64,000 bases of DNA from assembly GCF_015533855.1 (NCBI RefSeq), contig NZ_AP024154.1:5721880-5785879 (forward strand). Direction: 5' to 3'. The position numbers and the translations under genes are program-made. The number at the start of each line of letters is the position of its first letter. Positions within the stretch are counted from its first letter, which is position 1. The stretch is from Echinicola sp. 20G (GTDB lineage Bacteria > Bacteroidota > Bacteroidia > Cytophagales > Cyclobacteriaceae). Below, piece after piece: positions 1 through 9,021 of the stretch. The notes under the pieces are model-generated. The model was not told where the DNA came from. It ran no database searches and was given only the letters and a program-made list of their open reading frames with translations.

Positions 1-107
1 TGACAGCCGTTCAAAACGACAAAGTATTGAGTTTGGTCAAAGAAAAGATCTCTCTGAAAGAAGAGAAAATAGATATTGATAAGTTTAAAGAGCTTATCGA
101 AAACTAA
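1..107 (+). CDS. tig: Trigger factor, C-terminal fragment (cut by window edge)
   Basis: An open frame enters from the left edge and ends at a TAA at 105-107. It encodes about 34 residues, charged and helical (a run such as SLKEEKIDIDKFKELIEN), as expected for the end of the ribosome-associated chaperone trigger factor. Identification rests mainly on position: tig lies directly before clpP-clpX in very many bacteria, and an intrinsic terminator follows the stop. The visible part is too short for a domain call, so the name is inferred from synteny plus the general character of the C-terminus. Confidence 0.7.
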   Translation, partial: TAVQNDKVLSLVKEKISLKEEKIDIDKFKELIEN

Positions 108-128
108 TTCATATAATTAATCGTTATT

Positions 129-154
129 AAAAAGTCCTTTTCTAAGGGCTTTTT
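129..154 (+). terminator. Intrinsic terminator after tig
   Basis: An 11-bp stem pairs 129-139 with 144-154 across a 4-nt TTCT loop, with one U.G wobble. A T-rich run to 162 follows. It separates tig from clpP, and its T-run overlaps the clpP -7 box. Confidence 0.75.
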
Positions 155-155
155 T

Positions 156-163
156 TATTTTTG
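156..163 (+). promoter_or_regulatory. Candidate -7 box of clpPX promoter
   Basis: TATTTTTG matches the Bacteroidota primary-sigma consensus TAnnTTTG. It lies 25 nt before the clpP ATG, predicting a leader of about 18 nt. No good -33 TTG was seen upstream. The box lies in the T-run of the tig terminator. Confidence 0.5.
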
Positions 164-187
164 TACTAATTCAACCAAAAAGACAAC

Positions 188-859
188 ATGATTAATAAAG
201 AAGAATTCAGAAAATACGCCATTCACAACCAAGGTGTGAGCGGTACAGCTTTTGACCAATATACCCAACAAATTGAAAACATGACCCGATCTGTAATCGA
301 GGAAAGACCTACCAATTTCCGTGAAATTGACGTTTTTTCTAGATTGATCATGGATAGAATTATATTCCTAGGCACTCAAGTGGATGACCACATTGCCAAT
401 ATCATTACTGCCCAATTGTTGTTCTTGGAATCTGTAGACAGCAAAAAGGATATCTTATTATACATCAATAGCCCAGGTGGATCTGTTTATGCTGGCCTTG
501 GTATTTATGACACCATGCAATACATCAACCCTGAGGTAGGTACAATTTGCACTGGTTTGGCAGCTTCTATGGGAGCGGTATTGTTAGCTGGTGGTGCTGC
601 TGGAAAAAGGGCTGCACTTCCTCACTCAAGAGTGATGATCCACCAACCTCTTGGTGGCGCTCAAGGACAGGCTTCAGATATTGAAATTACTGCCAAGCAG
701 ATATTATTATTAAAGCAGGAGCTTTATGAAATCCTAGCCCATCACTCAGGAAAAGACATCGAACAAATCGAAAAAAATTCTGACAGAGACTATTGGATGA
801 AAGCTCAAGAAGCCAAAGACTATGGCTTGATCGACGAAGTATTGACTAGAAAAAAATAA
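188..859 (+). CDS. clpP: ATP-dependent Clp protease proteolytic subunit ClpP
   Basis: This is the serine peptidase (family S14) that forms the tetradecameric chamber of ClpXP in the cytoplasm. The triad is visible as Ser127 (in GLAASMGA), His152 (in MIHQPLGG) and Asp201 (in DRDYW), each offset +30 from E. coli numbering. The oxyanion-region SPGGSVYAG is at about 95-103. The length of 223 aa is slightly above the usual 195-210 because of an N-terminal extension that is probably a propeptide. clpX follows after 2 bp, so the two are co-transcribed from a promoter at 156-163. Confidence 0.98.
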   Translation: MINKEEFRKYAIHNQGVSGTAFDQYTQQIENMTRSVIEERPTNFREIDVFSRLIMDRIIFLGTQVDDHIANIITAQLLFLESVDSKKDILLYINSPGGSVYAGLGIYDTMQYINPEVGTICTGLAASMGAVLLAGGAAGKRAALPHSRVMIHQPLGGAQGQASDIEITAKQILLLKQELYEILAHHSGKDIEQIEKNSDRDYWMKAQEAKDYGLIDEVLTRKK

Positions 860-861
860 TC

Positions 862-2085
862 ATGGCGCAAGTTACTTGTTCCTTTTGCGGTAGAAATAAG
901 AAAGATGTAGACTTGATGGTCTCAGGAATTTCAGCTCATATCTGTAATTTCTGTATCGATCAGGCCTATCAAATCTTAGGTGAAGAGGAAAAAACAAAAA
1001 AACAGGATAAAAAACCAAAGTTCAAGCTTAAAAAACCAAAAGAGCTTACTGAATATCTCAACCAATATGTGATTGGACAGGGAGAAGCAAAAAAAGTGCT
1101 TTCTGTCGCAGTTTATAATCACTATAAGCGTCTCCTTCAAAAAGACAATCATGATGATATTAAGATTGAAAAATCCAATATCATCATGGTGGGTGACACT
1201 GGAACAGGTAAAACTTATCTTGCCAAAACTTTGGCTAAGATACTGGAGGTTCCTTTCTGTATTGCAGATGCTACGGTCTTGACTGAAGCGGGGTATGTGG
1301 GGGAGGATGTAGAAAGTATCTTGACCCGATTACTACAGTCCGCCGACTACAATGTTGAAGCTGCTGAGAGAGGAATTGTCTATATTGATGAAATAGACAA
1401 AATTGCCAGAAAGTCTGACAACCCTTCCATAACCAGAGATGTAAGCGGTGAAGGTGTTCAACAAGCCATGCTTAAGCTCTTGGAAGGAACAACTGTGAAT
1501 GTTCCACCACAAGGAGGCAGAAAGCACCCTGATCAAAAAATGATCGCCGTAAACACAGAAAACATTCTTTTCATATGTGGGGGAGCTTTTGATGGGATTG
1601 CGAGGCACATTGCCAACAGGTTAAATACCCAACCGCTTGGGTTTAGTAAAAAGACTGATCATGAATTGATCGATCGAAACAATCTGTTACAATATGTAAC
1701 AGCTCCAGATTTAAAATCATTTGGGCTAATACCTGAATTGATTGGACGTCTCCCTGTTTTGACTCACTTGGATCCTCTCGACAAGGACACCCTAAAAAGC
1801 ATCTTAACTGAGCCTAAAAACGCCCTTACCAAGCAATACATTAAGTTGATGGACATGGAAGGCGTTAAGCTAGAGTTCGAAGAGAGTGGAGTGGATTATA
1901 TAGTTGAGAAAGCCGTGGAATACAATCTTGGCGCAAGAGGCTTAAGGTCTATTTGTGAAGCGATCATTACGGATGCTATGTATGAGCTTCCTTCCGATAG
2001 CGAAACCAAAGAGCTTGTGGTCAACAGAAAATATGCCCAGACGCAATTTGATAAATCTAAATTCAAAAAGCTTCAGGTAGCGTAA
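862..2085 (+). CDS. clpX: ATP-dependent Clp protease ATP-binding subunit ClpX
   Basis: This AAA+ unfoldase delivers substrates to ClpP. The N-terminal zinc-binding domain has Cys6, Cys9, Cys28 and Cys31. Walker A is GDTGTGKT at 111-118. The pore-1 loop GYVGED, the RKH loop (GGRKHP) and Walker B (VYIDEIDK) are all present. The ClpP-docking loop carries LGF where E. coli has IGF, which fits the accepted [LIV]-G-F pattern. At 407 aa it is of usual length. It is the second gene of the clpPX operon and ends at a strong bidirectional terminator. Confidence 0.98.
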   Translation: MAQVTCSFCGRNKKDVDLMVSGISAHICNFCIDQAYQILGEEEKTKKQDKKPKFKLKKPKELTEYLNQYVIGQGEAKKVLSVAVYNHYKRLLQKDNHDDIKIEKSNIIMVGDTGTGKTYLAKTLAKILEVPFCIADATVLTEAGYVGEDVESILTRLLQSADYNVEAAERGIVYIDEIDKIARKSDNPSITRDVSGEGVQQAMLKLLEGTTVNVPPQGGRKHPDQKMIAVNTENILFICGGAFDGIARHIANRLNTQPLGFSKKTDHELIDRNNLLQYVTAPDLKSFGLIPELIGRLPVLTHLDPLDKDTLKSILTEPKNALTKQYIKLMDMEGVKLEFEESGVDYIVEKAVEYNLGARGLRSICEAIITDAMYELPSDSETKELVVNRKYAQTQFDKSKFKKLQVA

Positions 2086-2105
2086 CTTGAATTAAAATAA
2101 TTAAT

Positions 2106-2142
2106 AAGGCAGGGGAACGATTATTAATCGTTCCCCTGCCTT
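2106..2142. terminator. Bidirectional terminator between clpX and lpxB
   Basis: A perfect 17-bp stem (2106-2122 with 2126-2142) has a 3-nt loop, flanked by a T-run on the plus side and TTATT on the minus side. It serves the convergent clpX and lpxB and overlaps the first base of the lpxB stop codon (2142-2144). Confidence 0.9.
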
Positions 2143-3248
2143 TATTTTTTTAGGCTATCGACAATCAACCGAGCTGTTTCCTGTGAAGCTCTTTTCTCTC
2201 CGAGCTTTTCCTTTATAAGGGTATAACCATTGAGCACCTCACTTTTTCTAGTGTTATTTCCTGATATTTCCCTTAATTCTTTCAAGAGATTATCCTTATT
2301 GTAATCATGCTGAATGAGTTCCTTCACCACTTCTTTCTCAGCGATTAAATTCACCAAAGAAATAAAAGGCACTTTTATCAGCTTCTTACCAATAGCATAA
2401 CTGATTCCACTGGTTTTATAAACAACAACTTGAGGCACCCTAAAAAGAGCTGTCTCCAAAGTGGCAGTACCTGAAGTCACTACCGCAACATTAGCATGAT
2501 AAAGCAAATCATAAGTTTGATCGTAAATCACTTTGATTCCCATTTCCTGCGCAAGCTGATACACATCCTCATTCAGGTTATCTACCCCCGCAATGATAAA
2601 TTGAGCATTTGGAAAAGCGGGAATGATTTCTACCATTGTACTTAACATACTTTCTACCTCCTGCTTTCTACTTCCAGGCAATAAAGCGATCATTGGTTTG
2701 TAGCTCAAATCATTTTTCTGATGAAAAAAGTCATGAGGAGTAAACTTCGCAATTTCATCTAATAGCGGATTGCCAACATAATTGACTTCCCAATCAAACT
2801 TCTTGAAAAAATCAGGTTCGAATGGCAGGATACAATATAGCTGATCCACATATTGTTTCAGCTTATATGCTCTTTTTTGGTTCCAAGCCCATACTTTCGG
2901 AGGAATATAATAGTGGACAGAAATGCCTTGATCATGAGCAAATTTGGCAATCTTCATGTTAAAGCCGCCATAATCTACCAAAATCAAAGCATCAGGCTGA
3001 TTGTCTATAATGTCTTTTTTGACCAGTTTTAAATACCTCAACACTTTCCTAAAGCCAAAAACTACTTCAATGAATCCCATTAATGCCACTTCTTCATAGT
3101 GCGCCACTGTGGAAAGTCCAGCAGCAATGGAATAGTCTCCTCCCATTCCCCTAAAACTTGCTTCGCTATCTTCTTCTTTTAAGGCGGCTATTAAATTGGA
3201 AGCATGTAGATCCCCGGAGCGCTCTCCGGAAATAACATAATATTTCAT
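2142..3248 (-). CDS. lpxB: Lipid-A-disaccharide synthase LpxB
   Basis: This peripheral membrane glycosyltransferase (GT19) joins UDP-2,3-diacylglucosamine and lipid X to make the tetra-acylated disaccharide of lipid A. Family motifs seen: the SGERSGDLHASNL start, MGGDYS, LPGSRKQEV in the middle, and SGTATLETAL near residues 255-265. The length of 368 aa is normal. It appears as a single gene, not in the E. coli lpxD-fabZ-lpxA-lpxB order. It faces clpX and shares a terminator with it. Upstream is the terminator of the pterin synthase gene, so lpxB should have its own promoter, although no exact -7 box was found. Confidence 0.95.
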   Translation of the reverse strand: MKYYVISGERSGDLHASNLIAALKEEDSEASFRGMGGDYSIAAGLSTVAHYEEVALMGFIEVVFGFRKVLRYLKLVKKDIIDNQPDALILVDYGGFNMKIAKFAHDQGISVHYYIPPKVWAWNQKRAYKLKQYVDQLYCILPFEPDFFKKFDWEVNYVGNPLLDEIAKFTPHDFFHQKNDLSYKPMIALLPGSRKQEVESMLSTMVEIIPAFPNAQFIIAGVDNLNEDVYQLAQEMGIKVIYDQTYDLLYHANVAVVTSGTATLETALFRVPQVVVYKTSGISYAIGKKLIKVPFISLVNLIAEKEVVKELIQHDYNKDNLLKELREISGNNTRKSEVLNGYTLIKEKLGEKRASQETARLIVDSLKK

Positions 3249-3340
3249 AGAAAATTCTGAATTGAATATTAATATTCTTTAAGTCTAATCAGCGTTAAAA
3301 ATAGTTATTTCTTAGAACTATCAATGCTAATTCAATAAGT

Positions 3341-3386
3341 ACGGAGAATAAAAAAGCCCTCAAAAGAGGGCTTTTTTATTCTCCGT
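3341..3386 (-). terminator. Intrinsic terminator of the pterin synthase gene
   Basis: A perfect 21-bp stem (3341-3361 with 3366-3386) has an AAAA loop. The GC core GCCCTC/GAGGGC is followed by six Ts on either strand. It includes the 3' end of the minus-strand gene ending at 3376 and precedes lpxB. Confidence 0.85.
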
Positions 3387-3795
3387 AGTATTCTACAAAA
3401 TTTCTTGGCGTTTCATAAAGCTTGAGCTTGTACAAACCTCCATGGGGAGTGATTTTATCTACTGCAGGCTTAAGTATTTTCCAAAATTCCATTACAAGAT
3501 TTTCACAACTGGCCATTTTCCCCTCCATAAAATCCACATCCACATTCAGGTTTTTATGATCCACTTTATCTACAACCAAAGTTCTGATCAGCGTACTCAA
3601 TGCCTTAAGATCCACCACAAAACCCGTATCATCATCTGGAAGACCTTTTACGGTCACAATTAACTCAAAATTATGCCCATGCCAATTGGCATTCGCACAT
3701 GGTCCAAAGACCTCTATATTCTTCTGCTCTGACCATTTAGGATTCCATAGCTTGTGAGCTGCATTGAAGTGTTCTTTTCTAGAAACTTGTATCAT
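3376..3795 (-). CDS. 6-pyruvoyl-tetrahydropterin synthase / QueD family protein
   Basis: This is a T-fold enzyme of COG0720. Zinc ligands are His14, His39 and His41, with catalytic Cys33 (motif C-ANANW-HGH). The spacing Cys-x5-His-Gly-His is that of tetrahydrobiopterin-type PTPS. Typical QueD has Cys-x3-His-Gly-His, so 6-pyruvoyl-tetrahydropterin synthase activity is favoured over 6-carboxy-tetrahydropterin synthase. The start at 3795 (MIQVSRKEHF) is preferred. A longer frame to 3852 would add 19 atypical residues and would run across a -7 box at 3820-3827. At 139 aa it matches the family. A queE gene lies 12 kb away and a sepiapterin-reductase-like gene lies at 40949-41674. Confidence 0.88.
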   Translation of the reverse strand: MIQVSRKEHFNAAHKLWNPKWSEQKNIEVFGPCANANWHGHNFELIVTVKGLPDDDTGFVVDLKALSTLIRTLVVDKVDHKNLNVDVDFMEGKMASCENLVMEFWKILKPAVDKITPHGGLYKLKLYETPRNFVEYYGE

Positions 3796-3819
3796 GACTG
3801 CAATTTCAATTTGAGACTG

Positions 3820-3827
3820 CAAAGATA
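3820..3827 (-). promoter_or_regulatory. Candidate -7 box for the pterin synthase gene
   Basis: The minus strand reads TATCTTTG, an exact TAnnTTTG, 25 nt before the preferred ATG at 3795. It lies inside the longer reading frame and so supports the shorter start. Confidence 0.45.
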
Positions 3828-3905
3828 AAAAAAAAGTAACACACTGACGCACCCTTGAATAATTGAAAACATTACTTTGCCAAACTGCTACAGTGTTATA
3901 TTCAT

Positions 3906-4604
3906 TTAGTTAACGTAGGTCACAAACTGGATCAAGTGATCTTCCCTATTAAAATTGAGGTTATTATCCTTAATGAACCCCTTCCCCTTATTTTGATCTG
4001 AAGGATCCAATGCTTTCAATAAGCTCTTTCCTCTCGTTTTAACCTCATTTGCTTCACCACTCCCATTGATTAAATAATAGCTTACATCAGAAACAAACCT
4101 TTTTCCAGGACCTGGCCCATAGCTATTCTGCGAACTATCCTCCAATTTCCGATCAAAGACCCTAACTAAAGTATATTTTTCTCCTTTCACCATGACATTT
4201 ACAAACTCATCCTCTTTTACTCCATCAATTTTATTCCACCCCTTTTCAAAAACCAATTTTGGCAATACTCCTTCATTTTCAGTTATTTCATCTTGAGGTC
4301 TATCCAAAACGAAAGAGTGAATTTGCGCCCTATCCAAAATAATTTGGTTTCCATTATCACTGACCGCCAAAATCTCTTTTTCATAAACATTTAGTTTTGT
4401 GGATACATTTTCCTTAGTCCATCCTTTTTCCATTGTATAGGTAGCGTTGGACCAATCATCAAATAAAAATGGTGTTCCTTGAATACCTTCATAGGATGAT
4501 ACTCTTAATGGAACTCCATTCATTTCCAAGTTCGCAATTTGAGCCTTGCTTGTAACAACTCCCAAAATGCATATCAAACATGCTAAAATCCCACTTTTCC
4601 TCAT
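3906..4604 (-). CDS. Secreted protein of unknown function
   Basis: This 232-aa protein was not recognised. Residues 1-21 form a signal peptide ending ...VTSKA before QIANLEMNG, so it should be exported by Sec. The rest is soluble and rich in Asp, Glu, Lys and Asn, with a basic, aromatic, glycine-containing stretch YGPGPGKRF in the second half. It has no lipobox and no obvious T9SS C-terminal domain. It starts only 2 bp after the stop of the upstream subtilase gene and is therefore almost certainly co-transcribed with it. A partner, inhibitor or surface factor of that protease is possible but is only inference. Confidence 0.75.
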   Translation of the reverse strand: MRKSGILACLICILGVVTSKAQIANLEMNGVPLRVSSYEGIQGTPFLFDDWSNATYTMEKGWTKENVSTKLNVYEKEILAVSDNGNQIILDRAQIHSFVLDRPQDEITENEGVLPKLVFEKGWNKIDGVKEDEFVNVMVKGEKYTLVRVFDRKLEDSSQNSYGPGPGKRFVSDVSYYLINGSGEANEVKTRGKSLLKALDPSDQNKGKGFIKDNNLNFNREDHLIQFVTYVN

Positions 4605-4606
4605 AT

Positions 4607-7600
4607 CTATTGCTTTAATAGTTTACTTCTCAATGTGATATCTCCCATTCTTATCATAAGAATATAGACCCCACTAGAACCATTTAGGTACAACTCTATT
4701 TCTTGTAGTTGATTGTTCTTATAAACTGACTCAGAAAGTGCTTTAGCACCATTAACAGCATATAACTCTACTATTACATTACCTATATAATCATTATTTA
4801 AGCCCACCTTCACTTTCTCATTGGTAGGATTGGGTCCGATAAACACCCCATACTCACTTAAAGAAGGCTCTTCATCTTCCAATGCTGTCACCACAACAGG
4901 CTCTGATAAACGGTTACATATTTCATTATAAATAGCTACTTGATACATTCCATCAAAATCAGCATTAAAGGATCTTTGAGTAGCTCCTTCAATTTTTTCT
5001 CCTTCAAAATACCATTGGTAAGCACTTGCCAGTGTTTGACTAGTCATCATGTTCCCATTCACCACAATCACCGGTGTATTCAAAGTGTTGCTTACTACAG
5101 AAATCTCTTTGCTGAAATCAACATTTTCGTCATCATTGGATATGTTTAGGGACACTAAATAATCCCCTTCTTGATCAAAAGTAAATTCCGGTGATTCTTC
5201 TGATGAAGTGCCAACACCTCCAAAATTCCACGCATAAGTAACGATATTGCCTTCACTCAAATTTGAAAATTCTGTCAATCCTCCGACACAATTGTAACTT
5301 GAAGTGAAATTGGCAAACAAGACCTCTTCACAATTTTTGGTCAACCAGTTGTCCGAATTGACAACATTTGAATTCAATCCTAGATTAACAATGGCTTCCC
5401 CTACAAAGTCTACATTAGTTACATTCAAATTCTCAAAGCAATACTTTTTATAAATATCATGATTGATACTGGCTTTGGAAGTAGCAGAAATATAGCTTTC
5501 CTGACTACTAGATGAAGTGACGATAAAATCATCAATAATGTACAGTGTTCGTGAAGGAAGTAAGTTTAAAGCCCCACCTGAACCAATCTCCAATACATCA
5601 ACGGTCAAATCACTATTGCTGCCCAGAATGAAAGCTCCATTACTTATAGACAACGAATCGATAAAGTTTGACGAGCCATTGTAGGATAAATCTCCATTTT
5701 GAACGGTCAATATCTCTATCTCTCCATTGTTGTTCACCAAATCGCCAGTAACTCCATCAAAAATAAAGCGAGGACTAAACGAGAAGCCTGATTCTGCCGA
5801 AATATTTATTGATTCATGAAAAACAATCGACTTCAAATCTCCTTTAAGCAGTGCTTCCCCTTCTAGATTCAGGCTATTCACATCCAAAGTCTCCTTCTCC
5901 ACCAATAATTCTCCTCCAATCAAATCAAGACCATCCACTATACCTGCATCAGTCAAAGTCCATTTCCCTTCCAACACCCTTAAATCAACATTGTCAAAAA
6001 TAACTCCACCAAACTCCATAAATTTATCTTTGTCATCTGATGCTTCAAAAATCAATTCTCCATTGGTGAAACTAGTCACTTCATTACTTACCCTAAACCC
6101 TCCGTCTACTTTTAAACTATTTTGGTTAAGGTTAACGCTCAAAGCTCCTTCTCCAAACACATTGACACTGAAGGATTGGACATCCTGCGATAAATTTACT
6201 TGACTGCTTTCTCCCTCTGCAATTTCAAAAAGTACCCTAGAGCTAGATGTTGGAATTTTGTTTGCAGTAGTTCCACCTGAAGTAGAAGACCAGTTGGCAG
6301 GATCGTTCCATTCTCCAACGCTTCCTCCTATCCAATAAAGAGTTTCCTCTGCCCCATCAACTGTTCCCGATTTCATCACCAGTGAAAACTCTTGGGCTCC
6401 GTTTGTCAGCTCTCCTTTATGGCTTACTCTAACTGTATACTTAATGGGAGTTGGTGAATGAATAACTACCTGTTCCACATTATCCCTAAAATTATCCTGA
6501 GTATTGATCGCCCTGGAGTTAGCTCCTTGACTCGGGTTTAGTGTCCAAGGAAAATATTCCACACCATTTTCATCAAATATCCTTAAATCTAGGTCATTCA
6601 CAAGCGTTAAATTGGTTGGATCAAGAGTTGACGGGCTTGCACTTCCTGAGGGGTCGGTCCACGCAATGGTTGCTTTGATTGGATTGATCCCATCAGAAAC
6701 AATTTCATATTCAAAAATCTCATCTTCTTCAAGAGACAATTCCCTAATCAAGTCTGATGAGCCATTTTCATTAATGATTAGTTCAGCAGCATCTTTAGCA
6801 TTTAAAATCCCCCAACCATAAACATAATCCGGCCCATCATATAGTCCCCCATCCAAAGCCGTATTAATCGCTAAAGCTTTTAGAGTTGCAGACCTCATAT
6901 AATTCCCACTATTTCTTTGGGCATAAAGCTGCTGTATCAGCAAAAGGGAGCCCGCAACATTGGGGGAAGCCATTGATGTTCCACTCAAAGAGGCATATCC
7001 ATCTCCCCCATTTCCTGTTACTGCTGTACTGAACACTCCTACCCCAACTCCCACCAAGTCTGGTTTTATCCTTCCATCATCTGTAGGCCCCCAACTGCTA
7101 AAATCACTTATGGCCAATGACGACCTATCCTCATATTCTTCAAAAGCGGAAACAGCTCCTACTGTAATTACATTTTTAGCTACTCCTTCTGGACCAATAG
7201 TATCATCTGGCCCATCTGGGCTTCGAGTCCCATCACCTCTGTCCGAGCGGTCATTCCCAGCTGCCCAAACCATGGTATAATAAGGTTTTGCAAAAGCCAA
7301 ATCATCCAATGACTTACTTTTGGAGGTATAAAGGCCAAACCGATAATCTTCATTCGGATCGATGGAAGGGTTACCAGCCCACTTCCAAGTACCACTATTA
7401 TCCTGGTACCATCCTAACACTATTCCATAGGAATGATTTGAAACAATATGTCCATTTGGCTTGGACTCAGTATCATAAGCATTTGCATTCATTTTACTGA
7501 TATCGCTTTCCCAATTAAAAGACCAACCAGTGGCCTCATTGGCCATTCCTCTAGCATTGCTATTGATTCCTTTGGCTAAAAGTGTTCCAGTCACGTGAGT

Positions 7601-8062
7601 GGCGTGGTTACTGATTTCCTCGCTTGAACCATCTATTTGTGTCAGTCTGTTTTCGAACTCAACATGGTTTGGCTTTGGTCTTGTTTGATCATAAACACCT
7701 ATGGTCATGCCTTTCCCTGTCAAACTTAATCCCAATTCTCCCCCTGGCTGTAAATCATCTGTTTGGGTAGTTTGGGCAGCCCTTACATTATAGGTCATGT
7801 AGTATACTGGATCTCCTAAATCATCAAAATAGCGTAACTCTGCCTTGCTGCCATCTTCAAGGACCAGTTCCAATGGTACTCCTTTTTGATTTGCTAGTTT
7901 TTTTAAAGCTGTGTTGCTTAGGGCGTATTCTTGATATGCTATATCAAATTTATTTTTGATTGTTTGACGAGCTTTTTGAATATCCTGCCCTTTTTGATCT
8001 TGTGCCCAAGTAACTGGTATTATAAAAAAAATTAATCCAATAATAAGTACTGACTTTCTCAT
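4607..8062 (-). CDS. Secreted S8 (subtilisin-like) serine protease with PKD domain and T9SS sorting domain
   Basis: 1151 aa. A signal peptide (about 1-20, ending VTWA) is followed by a prosequence-like segment and a subtilase domain at about 110-430. The triad is Asp125 (GVYDQ), His153 (HATHVTGT) and Ser363 (GTSMASP), with oxyanion Asn270 (WAAGN). A proprotein-convertase P-like beta domain follows at about 435-560. After that comes a long Asn/Ser/Asp-rich beta-repeat region, then a PKD-like domain (YAWNFGG, EGDYLVSLNIS) near 930-1000. The last 80 residues (PNPTNEKVKV..., VYILMI...) are a type A T9SS C-terminal signal, so the product should be secreted and anchored at the cell surface. Lies downstream of the SusCD operon but is separated from it by a terminator; a small secreted gene follows after 2 bp. 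Confidence 0.93.
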   Translation of the reverse strand: MRKSVLIIGLIFFIIPVTWAQDQKGQDIQKARQTIKNKFDIAYQEYALSNTALKKLANQKGVPLELVLEDGSKAELRYFDDLGDPVYYMTYNVRAAQTTQTDDLQPGGELGLSLTGKGMTIGVYDQTRPKPNHVEFENRLTQIDGSSEEISNHATHVTGTLLAKGINSNARGMANEATGWSFNWESDISKMNANAYDTESKPNGHIVSNHSYGIVLGWYQDNSGTWKWAGNPSIDPNEDYRFGLYTSKSKSLDDLAFAKPYYTMVWAAGNDRSDRGDGTRSPDGPDDTIGPEGVAKNVITVGAVSAFEEYEDRSSLAISDFSSWGPTDDGRIKPDLVGVGVGVFSTAVTGNGGDGYASLSGTSMASPNVAGSLLLIQQLYAQRNSGNYMRSATLKALAINTALDGGLYDGPDYVYGWGILNAKDAAELIINENGSSDLIRELSLEEDEIFEYEIVSDGINPIKATIAWTDPSGSASPSTLDPTNLTLVNDLDLRIFDENGVEYFPWTLNPSQGANSRAINTQDNFRDNVEQVVIHSPTPIKYTVRVSHKGELTNGAQEFSLVMKSGTVDGAEETLYWIGGSVGEWNDPANWSSTSGGTTANKIPTSSSRVLFEIAEGESSQVNLSQDVQSFSVNVFGEGALSVNLNQNSLKVDGGFRVSNEVTSFTNGELIFEASDDKDKFMEFGGVIFDNVDLRVLEGKWTLTDAGIVDGLDLIGGELLVEKETLDVNSLNLEGEALLKGDLKSIVFHESINISAESGFSFSPRFIFDGVTGDLVNNNGEIEILTVQNGDLSYNGSSNFIDSLSISNGAFILGSNSDLTVDVLEIGSGGALNLLPSRTLYIIDDFIVTSSSSQESYISATSKASINHDIYKKYCFENLNVTNVDFVGEAIVNLGLNSNVVNSDNWLTKNCEEVLFANFTSSYNCVGGLTEFSNLSEGNIVTYAWNFGGVGTSSEESPEFTFDQEGDYLVSLNISNDDENVDFSKEISVVSNTLNTPVIVVNGNMMTSQTLASAYQWYFEGEKIEGATQRSFNADFDGMYQVAIYNEICNRLSEPVVVTALEDEEPSLSEYGVFIGPNPTNEKVKVGLNNDYIGNVIVELYAVNGAKALSESVYKNNQLQEIELYLNGSSGVYILMIRMGDITLRSKLLKQ

Positions 8063-8091
8063 ATGGCTATGCTATCTACTGTAACTTAAAC

Positions 8092-8119
8092 TTATCCAAG
8101 ATAATAAAGGTTTGGATAA
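8092..8119 (-). repeat. Inverted repeat upstream of the subtilase gene
   Basis: TTATCCAA (8092-8099) and TTGGATAA (8112-8119) form an 8-bp dyad with a 12-nt spacer, 30 nt before the subtilase ATG. It could be an operator or a leader hairpin. No T-run follows on the minus strand. Confidence 0.4.
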
Positions 8120-8120
8120 A

Positions 8121-8145
8121 AAAAGGGAGACAAAATCTCCCTTTT
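8121..8145 (-). terminator. Intrinsic terminator after the SusCD-lipoprotein operon
   Basis: A 10-bp stem (8121-8130 with 8136-8145) has a 5-nt loop. The minus strand then has a run of Ts. It ends the susC-susD-lipoprotein transcript before the subtilase gene. Confidence 0.8.
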
Positions 8146-8166
8146 AACACTATTCACTATTATTTC

Positions 8167-9012
8167 TTATTGCTTGGTTAATACAACTGTTCCTCCATCA
8201 CCATAAGTGTTGGACCAAATCAGCCTAATAGTCCCATTGTCAGGATCTGAAGTGCCATTTATAGTAAACGGATCACCGTATTGATCAGTATTGTTTGGAT
8301 CACCGGTTATTACATTACAATTATCTGAGATCCTACCAGTAGGCCCAGTATCTCCATAACCAGCAGGATACAAGCCAAAGCTCATATCGCTTAACTGATA
8401 AACACCTACGCCAGCCTCGGTAATTTCAATGGTGTTACCAAAACTGTAATTTGTCAAGGTCTGTGAAGCCCCACCTTCCCCATCTCCAATAATAAGCACA
8501 TCCCAAACTACTGCATAAGTACCTGCCAAGTCAGAATCACATATAACCCTCATCTTGTAAGTCATACTGCTGTAATTGGCACTTACTTTTACCCCAGATG
8601 CATCCGTAATATTTAACACCAAGTCAGGCTCTTCATCGGGACTGATATTTCCTGTAAGAACTTCAACATTGAATGTACCAACCACTTCTCCTGCTGGAAT
8701 TGTCATGGATTGGGATGGTAAGCTATAATGTACTCCAGCGATGGCTGTTGAGCTTGGATCAACTTCCACATTTACTGTAACATCATTATTTAAAGCAGTC
8801 CCAACCAAATTAACTTGAATTTCCGCCATGTCTGTTTGATCATCACTAATCCTAACAAAGTTCTCTGTCAACCCTGTAGGCAAGTTAGAAGCGTTAAATT
8901 CAATCTCTGAACCATTCCAAGTTGTTTCCAATCCTGGATCGTCGAAACAAGCAGTGGTGAGCAATGAAGCCAAAGCTACAAAGGCATATATAAATTTATA
9001 TCTTTTCATCAT
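8167..9012 (-). CDS. Surface lipoprotein with Calx-beta-like domain, SusCD-associated
   Basis: 281 aa. A lipoprotein signal peptide ends in LLTTAC at Cys22, followed by FDDPG. The middle (about 45-150) is a beta-rich segment with paired strands and phrases such as AGVHYSLPSQSMTIPAGE and EEPDLVLNITDASG. These are typical of Calx-beta or DUF4843-like domains in Bacteroidota surface lipoproteins. The C-terminal third is Gly/Asp/Asn-rich and may bind ligand. It lies 9 bp after susD and is the third gene of the operon, the usual place of an accessory surface-glycan- or peptide-binding lipoprotein. The substrate is unknown. Confidence 0.8.
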   Translation of the reverse strand: MMKRYKFIYAFVALASLLTTACFDDPGLETTWNGSEIEFNASNLPTGLTENFVRISDDQTDMAEIQVNLVGTALNNDVTVNVEVDPSSTAIAGVHYSLPSQSMTIPAGEVVGTFNVEVLTGNISPDEEPDLVLNITDASGVKVSANYSSMTYKMRVICDSDLAGTYAVVWDVLIIGDGEGGASQTLTNYSFGNTIEITEAGVGVYQLSDMSFGLYPAGYGDTGPTGRISDNCNVITGDPNNTDQYGDPFTINGTSDPDNGTIRLIWSNTYGDGGTVVLTKQ

Positions 9013-9021
9013 TTGGTTCTT

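Noticed and set aside
3796..3852. N-terminal extension of the pterin synthase to 3852
   Set aside because: The extra 19 residues do not match the family and would overlap a -7 box at 3820-3827.
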